From: a bacterium Scap17 | GTDB lineage: Bacteria > Pseudomonadota > Gammaproteobacteria > Pseudomonadales > Halomonadaceae | Assembly (NCBI GenBank): GCA_013376735.1 | Contig: VINJ01000001.1 | Coordinates: 744,001 to 808,000, forward strand | DNA length: 64,000 nt | Reading direction: 5' to 3' | In this document: in pieces, positions 57,571 to 64,000 of the stretch | Numbering within the stretch: position 1 is the stretch's first letter | How the letters are laid out: each line of letters starts with the position of its first letter | The notes under the pieces: model-generated | Database searches by the model: none | The model's input: the letters and a program-made list of their open reading frames with translations, nothing else | What the model was told of the DNA's origin: nothing | Program-made: the position numbers and the translations under genes

Positions 57571-59027
57571 CGCAAAATGCGAGTTCCGGTCGCGTGCTCG
57601 ACGATGCCGCGGCCCTGTTGCTGACCCCGGGCGGGCTCAGCCTGGATGATCTGGATGCTGGCCTGGCACATGCCATGGGCCCGGGCACCGACTATGCCGA
57701 CCTCTACTTCCAGCGTATCTGGCAGGAGAGCTGGGTGCTGGAAGACGGCGTCGTCAAGGACGCCAGCTATAACATCGATGGCGGCGTGGGCGTACGCTCA
57801 CTGGCGGGGGAGAAGACCGGCTTCGCGTACTCCAATCAGATCGATGCCGCCGCGCTTGCCGATACCGGTCGTACTGCGGCGGGTATCTCGCGCAGCGGCA
57901 GCAGCGGTACGGTCGCAAGCTCGATCATCACCCAGGCGCCGTCCTTCTATGCAGGCATCGACCCGCTGAATGGCCTGAGCGCTGAGGACAAGGTCGCGAT
58001 GCTCAAGGAGGCGGATCGCATCGCGCGCAGCCTCGACCCTTCCATCAGTCAGGTATCGGCCTCGCTGTCGGCGCTTTACGAGGTGGTGATGGTGCGTGCC
58101 AGTGATGGCACCTTGGCGGCCGACCTGCGCCCGCTGGTGCGTTTCAACATCAGCGTGATCGCGGTGCGCAATGGGCGTCGCGAGCGTGGCAGCGCCGGTG
58201 GTGGCGGTCGCTTCCCGCTGACTCGCCTGCGCGACGACAATGTCGCCGAGCGTTACGCGCGCGAAGCCGTGCGTCAGGCGCTGGTCAATCTCGAGGCCGT
58301 CGATGCGCCGGCCGGTCAGATGCCGGTGGTGCTGGGCAATGGCTGGCCGGGCGTGCTGCTGCACGAGGCCGTCGGTCATGGTCTGGAAGGTGATTTCAAC
58401 CGCAAGGGCAGCTCTGCCTTCTCCGGTCGCATGGGCGAGCAGGTCGCGGCGCGTGGCGTCACCGTGGTCGACGATGCGACCCTGGCCGATCGCCGAGGCT
58501 CGCTGTCCGTCGATGATGAAGGCACCCCGGGCCAGTACACGCCGCTGATCGAGGACGGCATTCTCACCGGCTACATGCAGGACAAGCTGAATGCTCGCCT
58601 GATGGGCATGGCACCGACGGGCAACGCGCGTCGCGAGTCCTTCGCCCATCTGCCGATGCCGCGCATGACCAATACCTACATGCTGGGCGGCGAACGTGAC
58701 CCGCAGGAGATCATCAAGAGCGTCAAGCGCGGGCTCTACGCGGTCAGCTTCGGCGGCGGTCAGGTGGATATCACCTCCGGGCGCTTCGTGTTCTCGGCCA
58801 GTGAGGCCTACCTGATCGAGGATGGCAAGGTGACCACGCCGGTCAAGGGTGCGACCCTGATCGGCAATGGCCCGGAATCCATGGGGCGCGTCTCGATGAT
58901 CGGCAACGATCTCGAGCTGGATACCGGGGTCGGCGTGTGTGGCAAGGACGGCCAGTCCGTGCCGGTCGGCGTCGGCCAGCCGACCCTGAAGCTCGACGAA
59001 TTGACGGTGGGAGGCACCCAGTCGTGA
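57567..59027 (+). CDS. tldD: Metalloprotease TldD
   Basis: TldD is the catalytic subunit of the TldD/TldE heterodimer, which trims unfolded peptides and, in some bacteria, matures microcins and CcdA. The zinc motif [11 protein letters not shown] (HExxxH) near residue 268 supplies the ligands, and the C-terminal domain carries a further conserved Cys (GVCGKDG). It has 486 residues. The start overlaps yhdP (ATGA). Its partner pmbA lies 670 bases downstream, on the other side of the opposed yjgA. Confidence 0.97.
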   Translation: MTQNASSGRVLDDAAALLLTPGGLSLDDLDAGLAHAMGPGTDYADLYFQRIWQESWVLEDGVVKDASYNIDGGVGVRSLAGEKTGFAYSNQIDAAALADTGRTAAGISRSGSSGTVASSIITQAPSFYAGIDPLNGLSAEDKVAMLKEADRIARSLDPSISQVSASLSALYEVVMVRASDGTLAADLRPLVRFNISVIAVRNGRRERGSAGGGGRFPLTRLRDDNVAERYAREAVRQALVNLEAVDAPAGQMPVVLGNGWPGVLLHEAVGHGLEGDFNRKGSSAFSGRMGEQVAARGVTVVDDATLADRRGSLSVDDEGTPGQYTPLIEDGILTGYMQDKLNARLMGMAPTGNARRESFAHLPMPRMTNTYMLGGERDPQEIIKSVKRGLYAVSFGGGQVDITSGRFVFSASEAYLIEDGKVTTPVKGATLIGNGPESMGRVSMIGNDLELDTGVGVCGKDGQSVPVGVGQPTLKLDELTVGGTQS

Positions 59028-59062
59028 GCCGATGAGGCTGAACGACAGGGAGCAGACATGAC

Positions 59063-59093
59063 GACGCCGCCGTGGCAGGGCCGCAGCGGCGTC
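59063..59093. terminator. Inverted repeat between tldD and yjgA
   Basis: GACGCCGC (59063-59070) and GCGGCGTC (59086-59093) are perfect arms with a 15-base loop between two converging stop codons. There is no T run; a weak terminator is possible. Confidence 0.4.
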
Positions 59094-59115
59094 GATGAAG
59101 CGGGAAATGCCAGAA

Positions 59116-59619
59116 TCAGAGATCGAGTTCGGCACGCAGCAGCTTGAAGAGCTTCTTGGCGCTGTTGGGCTGCTTGCCGGCATCACGTTCGGCACGTGAG
59201 TTGCGGATCAGCTGACGCAGTGCCTGGCGGTCCACCTCGGGGTGGTCCTCGACGAAGATCACGAAGGCTTCGTCATCCTCGATCAGGCGGTCACGCCAGC
59301 GCTCCAGGCGCTGGAAGGAGGCATCACGACGGATGCTCTGCTGTTCCATGTTCTGGAAGACGGCATTGATGGCCTCGAGGTCTTCCTTGCGCATCAGCTT
59401 GCCGACGTACTGCATGTGACGACGCAGGCCCTCGTGACTGCGAATGCGACCGCATTCATCGATGGCGGCCAGCATGTCATCGGAGAGCGGAAACTTGGCG
59501 CGCTGCCCGGCCGGCATGTCGATGATCTTCTTGCCCAGTGCCTGAAGTTCGATCATTTCACGCTTCATCTGGGATTTGCTGGGACGCTCGACGAGCTCCT
59601 CAGATCTTTCTTTACGCAT
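59116..59619 (-). CDS. yjgA: Ribosome-associated protein YjgA (DarP)
   Basis: YjgA/DarP is an alpha-helical factor that binds late 50S ribosomal precursors. SKSQMKREMIELQALGKKI opens the conserved domain, and RRHMQYVGKLMRKED is the best-conserved helix. The start at 59619 (MRKERSEE) gives 167 residues; the longer frame to 59661 adds 14 unconserved residues. It is placed between tldD and pmbA but transcribed against them, as in related genomes. Confidence 0.93.
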   Translation of the reverse strand: MRKERSEELVERPSKSQMKREMIELQALGKKIIDMPAGQRAKFPLSDDMLAAIDECGRIRSHEGLRRHMQYVGKLMRKEDLEAINAVFQNMEQQSIRRDASFQRLERWRDRLIEDDEAFVIFVEDHPEVDRQALRQLIRNSRAERDAGKQPNSAKKLFKLLRAELDL

Positions 59620-59695
59620 GCCAATTCCAACGAGTCGGGGAAATTTGCGGCAGTATAGCATTGCCAGCGCCCCGTCTCCTCAGAAGGAGAACAAC

Positions 59696-61066
59696 ATGAG
59701 CCAGGCCTTTGATGCCGTTGCTCAGCAACAACTGCTCGAGCGTCGCGTCAGCGAAGCGCTCGAGCTGGCCCGCAGCCTGGGCGCCGATGCCTGTGAGGTC
59801 GGCGCCAGCGTCGATCAGGGCGTCAGCATCTCGGTGCGCGACGGTGAGGTGGAAACCGTCGAGCTGTCACGCGATCAGGGCATCGGCGTGACGGTCTATC
59901 TCGGCAACCGCAAGGGCAGTGCGACCTCGTCCGATGCCGGCAGCGACTCGATCCGCGCCGCGGTCGAGAAGGCGGTCTCCATCGCGCACTATACCGGCGA
60001 AGACAGCTTTGCCGGGCTGGCGCCGGCCGAACTGATGGCCACCGACTTCCCTGACCTCAAGGCGCATCATCCCTGGGCGATCAGCGTCGATGAAGCGACC
60101 GACCTGGCACTGGCCTGTGAGCGTGCCGGGCTGGAAGTGGAAGGCATCGCGCAGTCCGAAGGCGCCAGCTTCTCCAGTGGCGAAGGCGTGCAGGTCTATG
60201 GCAACAGCCATGGGTTCCTGGCCAGCCAGTGCGGCAGTCGTCACTCGATGTCATGCATGCTGATCGCCAAGGATGCACAGGGCATGCAGCGTGACTATGA
60301 CTACACCAGCGTGCGCAATCCGGCAGACCTGCGTTCCCCCGAGTCGGTGGGGCGTGAAGCTGCTCGCCGCACGCTGGCGCGTCTGAATGCGCGCAAGGTG
60401 GCGACGGGTCGCATGCCGGTGATGTTCGACCCGCAAATGTCGGCCGGTCTGATCGGTCACTACCTGTCTGCCATCGCCGGCGGCTCGCTGTACCGTGAGT
60501 CCAGCTTCCTGTGCGATAGCCTGGGCCAGCCGCTGTTCCCCGACTGGTTCACGCTGGGCGAGAAGCCGCGGGAAGTCGGTGGCATGTCCAGCGCCGCCTT
60601 CGACAACGATGGCGTCGCGACGCGTGACAATGTCTACTTTGCCAACGGCAAGGTGCAGAGTTACATGCTGAGCGCCTACAGTGCCCGTCGCTTGAACATG
60701 CAGACCACCGGCAACGCTGGCGGCGCGCGCAACGTGCGCATCACCGCGCCGCTGACCTCGCTCGATGAGATGCTCAAGCAGATGGGGACCGGCGTGCTGG
60801 TGACCGAGCTGATGGGCCAGGGCGTCAACGGTGTCACTGGTGACTACTCGCGTGGCGCCTCCGGTTTCTGGGTCGAGAACGGCGAGATCCAGCATGCGGT
60901 CGAGGAATTCACCATTGCCGGCAATCTACGCGACATGGCGGCCAATCTGCTGGCGGTCGGTGATGATGTCGATACGCGTGGCAGCATCCACAGTGGTAGC
61001 TGGCTGATCGATGGCATGACCGTCGCGGGCATGTCCGAAGGAGAAGATGATGAGCTGGAAGGCTGA
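59696..61066 (+). CDS. pmbA: Metalloprotease partner PmbA (TldE)
   Basis: PmbA/TldE is the non-catalytic half of the TldD/E protease: the fold is the same but the HExxxH zinc motif is absent. SISVRDGEVETVELSRDQGIGVTVY in the N-terminal domain and the C-terminal GASGFWVENGEIQHAVEEFTIAGNL are family hallmarks. AAGGAGA lies seven bases before the ATG at 59696. It has 456 residues (E. coli 450). Confidence 0.97.
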   Translation: MSQAFDAVAQQQLLERRVSEALELARSLGADACEVGASVDQGVSISVRDGEVETVELSRDQGIGVTVYLGNRKGSATSSDAGSDSIRAAVEKAVSIAHYTGEDSFAGLAPAELMATDFPDLKAHHPWAISVDEATDLALACERAGLEVEGIAQSEGASFSSGEGVQVYGNSHGFLASQCGSRHSMSCMLIAKDAQGMQRDYDYTSVRNPADLRSPESVGREAARRTLARLNARKVATGRMPVMFDPQMSAGLIGHYLSAIAGGSLYRESSFLCDSLGQPLFPDWFTLGEKPREVGGMSSAAFDNDGVATRDNVYFANGKVQSYMLSAYSARRLNMQTTGNAGGARNVRITAPLTSLDEMLKQMGTGVLVTELMGQGVNGVTGDYSRGASGFWVENGEIQHAVEEFTIAGNLRDMAANLLAVGDDVDTRGSIHSGSWLIDGMTVAGMSEGEDDELEG

Positions 61067-61099
61067 TCGCTGACGCTTCTGTCTCGTGCGACAGGCGAC

Positions 61100-61139
61100 A
61101 AACAACACGGCCGCTCCCTCGGGAGCGGCCGTGTTGTTT
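61100..61139. terminator. Strong terminator between pmbA and mgtE
   Basis: A perfect 18-bp stem pairs 61100-61117 with 61122-61139 around the loop CTCG. The arms begin AAACAACACGG and end CCGTGTTGTTT. It serves the two converging genes, although T runs are only three. Confidence 0.88.
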
Positions 61140-61174
61140 CTGGGGTAATCACTAATACCCGCACCCGTCGGGGA

Positions 61175-62530
61175 TTACAGATAGAGCCAGGTCGCCAGCC
61201 CCAGGAAGGCCATGAAGCCGATCACGTCGGTCACGGTGGTCAATATCACGCTGCCGGAAAGGGCAGGGTCGATATTGAGCTTCTTGAGCAGTACCGGCAA
61301 CAGTGTGCCCGTCACGGCGGCGATCAACAGGTTGATCATGATCGCGGCGCCGATGATTGCCCCCAGCTGGACATCCCCGAACCATACGATGGCGATGCCT
61401 GCCACCACCACGGCCCATAACAGGCCGTTGAGTCCCGCGACGATGACTTCGCGCTTGAGTAGCCAGCTGACATTGCCACTCTTGACGTGCCCCAGCGCGA
61501 TACCACGGATCAGGACGGTGAGTGCCTGAGAGCCCGCGATGCCCCCCATGCTGGCGACAATGGGCATCAGCACGGCCAGCGCGGTGATCTTCTGGATGGT
61601 GCCTTCGAACATGCCGATCACGGCGGAGGCCATGAAGGCGGTCAGCAGGTTGATACCGAGCCAGACGGCGCGGCGCCACGAGGTCCGTATCACGGGAGAG
61701 AAGGTGTCTTCGTCCTCATCCATCCCCGCCATCGACATCACCTGGTGCTCGGCGTCGCCACGGATGACATCGACCACGTCATCGATGGTGATGCGACCCA
61801 GCAGGTTGCCATCGCCGCCGACCACGGGCGCCGAGATCAGATCGTGCTTCTCGAATAGCGAAGCGACTTCGTTCTCCGGCATCAGGGCCGGGATCACCAC
61901 GCTGTCGGTGTCCATCACTTCGCGCACCGTGACGCCGGGGTCCGAGACCAGCAGGCGGTTGATGGGCAGCGCACCGATGAATTCATCGCGTCGTGAGACG
62001 ACCAGCAGGGTATCGGTGGAGTCGGGCAGGCGCTCGTGGCGGCGAATGTAGCGCAGCACCACGTCCAGGGTGATGTCCGGACGAATGGTGATGGTGTCCG
62101 TGTTCATCAGGCCGCCGGCGGTATCCTCCGGGAAGGACAGTACCGTTTCGACGCGCAGACGCTCCTGCGCCTCCATGGAGTCGAGGACTTCGAGAATCAC
62201 CGTATTCGGCAGGCGCTGCAGGATGTCGGCGACATCATCCGGTTCCAGGTTCTCGGTAGCGGCGAGAACGTCGACGGCGTCCATGTCCTTGAGGAAGTCG
62301 GTCTGGATGTCTTCGCCAAGGTATTGAAGGACATCGCCCTGTAGCTCGGCATCGACCAGCTCCCAGAGCAGATTACGCTCCTTGGGGGGCGAGGATTCGA
62401 GCAGGTGGGCCACGTCCACCGGCGCGAGGCCGCGATTGAGCATGCGTCTTGCCTGTTCCAGCTCGCCGCTTTCCAGCGCCTGTGACAGGCGATCAAGTCT
62501 TGGCTTGAGTTTTCGAGACGTCTTGCTCAT
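61175..62530 (-). CDS. mgtE: Magnesium transporter MgtE
   Basis: MgtE is a homodimeric, magnesium-gated Mg2+ channel. The acidic N-terminal domain (about residues 1-130) and a CBS pair (about 131-260, with GGLMNTDTITIRPDITLDVVL) sense cytosolic Mg2+. Five membrane helices follow, including the conserved pore segment ALAVLMPIVASMGGIAGSQ. It has 451 residues, as usual. GGGGAA precedes the ATG at a distance of about 10 bases. No M-box or other leader riboswitch was recognised upstream. Confidence 0.96.
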   Translation of the reverse strand: MSKTSRKLKPRLDRLSQALESGELEQARRMLNRGLAPVDVAHLLESSPPKERNLLWELVDAELQGDVLQYLGEDIQTDFLKDMDAVDVLAATENLEPDDVADILQRLPNTVILEVLDSMEAQERLRVETVLSFPEDTAGGLMNTDTITIRPDITLDVVLRYIRRHERLPDSTDTLLVVSRRDEFIGALPINRLLVSDPGVTVREVMDTDSVVIPALMPENEVASLFEKHDLISAPVVGGDGNLLGRITIDDVVDVIRGDAEHQVMSMAGMDEDEDTFSPVIRTSWRRAVWLGINLLTAFMASAVIGMFEGTIQKITALAVLMPIVASMGGIAGSQALTVLIRGIALGHVKSGNVSWLLKREVIVAGLNGLLWAVVVAGIAIVWFGDVQLGAIIGAAIMINLLIAAVTGTLLPVLLKKLNIDPALSGSVILTTVTDVIGFMAFLGLATWLYL

Positions 62531-62908
62531 CTGTCGGCTTCCCCTGTCGACATGAAGGACAGTGCTGATTCTACCATTGGCTCAGGGGGGCGCGTCGACA
62601 AAAGAGAACAGCGTTTCTTATCGAAAGGACAATCCGCGTTCCGGCCACTGGCGCAAAAGCAGCGTTGCATGGCTGTCAAGCGCAAGGATAGGTGCAGGGA
62701 AAGGGGGGAGGGTAGGTGAAAGGATAGGTGCAAGATCAGGTGCCAGGCATCCCACGCGAGCCGTTGATGGTGTCGCCAGGGGGGGCTGCCAGAGGGGGGG
62801 AGCTGGCCGATAAGCGAGCGGGCCGAAAAGATAGTTGACCAAGAAGCGAGCTGGCTGAGGAAGGAAGGCTGAGCGCATAGCGCAAATGTACAGCGCTGTC
62901 AGTGGCGG
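62531..62908. other. npr-mgtE gap with purine-rich direct repeats, no gene
   Basis: The 378-base gap lies on the leftward side between npr and mgtE. The part 62680-62740 contains the word GGATAGGTGCA or close variants three to four times, separated by G-rich runs (for example around 62699 and 62784). No hairpin terminator for npr and no promoter for mgtE could be assigned. Confidence 0.45.
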
Positions 62909-63178
62909 TTATTCGTCTTCCTCGAAACGCGCCTCGAACAGCGCCTCGATGGCCAGCATCGCCTCATCGGCCTGTTCGCCCTCGACATCGATCAACAGCT
63001 TGGTGCCGCAGGGTGCGGCAAGCATCAGCAACGCCATGACATTGGCTGCATTGGCGCGTCGCTCGCCATGGCTGACCATCACCGTCGCGCAATAGGGCGC
63101 ACAGCAATTGACCAGCTTGGTGGCTGCGCGGGCGTGCAGCCCGCGACGGTTGGTCAGCGTCAGCTCACGAGAGGCCAT
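62909..63178 (-). CDS. ptsO: HPr-like phosphocarrier NPr
   Basis: NPr is the phosphocarrier of the nitrogen phosphotransferase system (PtsP-NPr-PtsN), which adjusts potassium and nitrogen physiology. The phosphorylated His15 lies in GLHARAATKLV. The serine of regulatory HPr is absent (Asn at position 46), as expected for NPr. The start at 63178 has GAGGAGA upstream and gives 89 residues (E. coli 90). It overlaps the end of rapZ by 14 bases, so the two are co-translated. Confidence 0.95.
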   Translation of the reverse strand: MASRELTLTNRRGLHARAATKLVNCCAPYCATVMVSHGERRANAANVMALLMLAAPCGTKLLIDVEGEQADEAMLAIEALFEARFEEDE

Positions 63179-64000
63179 CGCGACTCTCCTCGGTGCTGGT
63201 GTCTGAGTCGCTTTCGCCTGTGGTATCGACATGACTCAGTGCGGTATGAATACCCAGTTCACGATGGCGTAGACGCACCTCCGGCAGGCGCTCGGCGAAG
63301 TAGCTCGCCAGCTGCTCGCACAGGTAGACGCTGCGATGTTGGCCGCCGGTGCAGCCCACGGACACCGTCAGGTAGCTGCGATTGCTGTCCTGATAGGCGG
63401 GCAGCCAGCGTTCCAGCCAGCCGGCGATATCGTCATGCATCGCCTGGACGGTGGGGTAGCGCCGCAGGAATTCGGCCACGCTGTCATCGCGACCGGTATC
63501 GCCGCGCAGGTTGATGTCCCAGTACGGGTTGGGCAGGCAGCGGACATCGAACACCATGTCGGCGTCGGTCGGCACGCCATGCTTGAAGCCGAAGGATTCA
63601 AAGGTCAGCGTCAGGTGGCGAGAGCTGTGCTGGGCGACCTGCTCGGTGATCCGGGAGCGCAGATCGTGCACGCTCAGGTTGGTCGAGTCGATGACCAGAT
63701 CGGCCTTCTGGCGAATGGGAGCGAGCGTCTTCTGCTCGATCTCGATGGCCTCGGCCAGGGTGTGGTCGTTGTCGCGCGTCAGAGGGTGACGACGACGGGT
63801 CGCCGAGTAGCGTTCCAGCAGCACGCGCGAATCGGTGGTCAGGTAAACGACCTGCACGTCCATGCCGCTCTGGCGGACGTTGTCGAGCAATTCGGGGAAG
63901 CGGGTCAAGGCTTCCGGCAGGTTGCGGGCATCGATGGAGACCGCGATACGTCGGCGTGCCGGACTGTCCTGTTCGAGCTGGTCGACCAGTGGCGCCAGCA
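63165..64000 (-). CDS. rapZ: RNase adapter protein RapZ, 5' end outside window
   Basis: RapZ binds the small RNA GlmZ and brings RNase E to it, adjusting glucosamine-6-phosphate synthase. About 278 residues are visible. The Walker A N-terminus is off the right edge. The RSYLTVSVGCTGGQHRSVYLCEQLA segment and ESFGFKHGVPTDADMVFDVRCLPNPYW are diagnostic. It sits just upstream of npr, matching the rpoN-hpf-ptsN-rapZ-npr cluster of gammaproteobacteria; the other members should lie to the right of the window. Confidence 0.96.
   Translation of the reverse strand, partial: LAPLVDQLEQDSPARRRIAVSIDARNLPEALTRFPELLDNVRQSGMDVQVVYLTTDSRVLLERYSATRRRHPLTRDNDHTLAEAIEIEQKTLAPIRQKADLVIDSTNLSVHDLRSRITEQVAQHSSRHLTLTFESFGFKHGVPTDADMVFDVRCLPNPYWDINLRGDTGRDDSVAEFLRRYPTVQAMHDDIAGWLERWLPAYQDSNRSYLTVSVGCTGGQHRSVYLCEQLASYFAERLPEVRLRHRELGIHTALSHVDTTGESDSDTSTEESRDGLS

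Noticed and set aside
62531-62908. Magnesium riboswitch (M-box) upstream of mgtE
   Set aside because: No conserved paired elements were recognisable; the gap is purine-rich with short direct repeats rather than a structured leader.

Overview
The window is GC-rich gammaproteobacterial chromosome, most likely from the family Halomonadaceae (Halomonas or Cobetia; the genus is inferred, not shown). The reasons are the choline-to-glycine-betaine genes betI-betB-betA, the pseudomonad-type separation of trpE from trpG-trpD-trpC, and gene blocks in the order known from Pseudomonas and Halomonas (lolB-ispE-tRNA-prs-rplY-pth-ychF; hemA-prfA-prmC-moeB; gatCAB; mreBCD-maf-rng-yhdP-tldD-yjgA-pmbA). No insertion sequence, prophage, integrase, CRISPR array or defence locus was seen.

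Layout. 1-6.6 kb: 3' part of a type II NADH dehydrogenase, then phosphoglycolate phosphatase, trpE, and a trp attenuator (16-residue leader peptide with two adjacent Trp codons, then a terminator hairpin) in front of trpGDC. 6.6-14.1 kb: a leftward glycerol-3-phosphate uptake operon, ugpBAEC, with a glycerophosphodiester phosphodiesterase, a GlpR/DeoR repressor and a HAD phosphatase, and a Pho-box-like site upstream. 14.2-17.5 kb: one unrecognised gene and fadE. 17.7-23.5 kb: betIBA with a BetI-type palindrome and a divergent choline/betaine-binding protein gene; an 18-bp tandem repeat begins inside the end of betA. 23.5-28.7 kb: tRNA-Met, three identical tRNA-Asn genes, the tail protease ctp/prc, an M18 aminopeptidase, and an identical tRNA-Met in opposite orientation. 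28.8-31.3 kb: dadA-like D-amino-acid dehydrogenase and a divergent LysR regulator.

31.4-39 kb is a leftward run of translation, PRPP, isoprenoid and lipoprotein genes (ychF, pth, rplY, prs, tRNA-Gln, ispE, lolB, and a TPR lipoprotein). hemA-prfA-prmC, lrp and moeB run rightward to 44.3 kb. gatCAB runs leftward to 47.7 kb. mreBCD, maf, rng, yhdP, tldD and pmbA run rightward with yjgA opposed. The window ends with leftward mgtE, npr and the 3' part of rapZ.

Most of the window is core metabolism. I found no convincing new multi-gene system. The most interesting signals are small and regulatory: the trp leader whose start codon may be the first transcribed base; an array built from the stop-codon end of betA; mreC with its best Shine-Dalgarno in front of an ATC codon; an unusual tRNA-Gln anticodon arm; a strongly A-depleted non-coding stretch; and several palindromic operators that link regulators to neighbouring genes.
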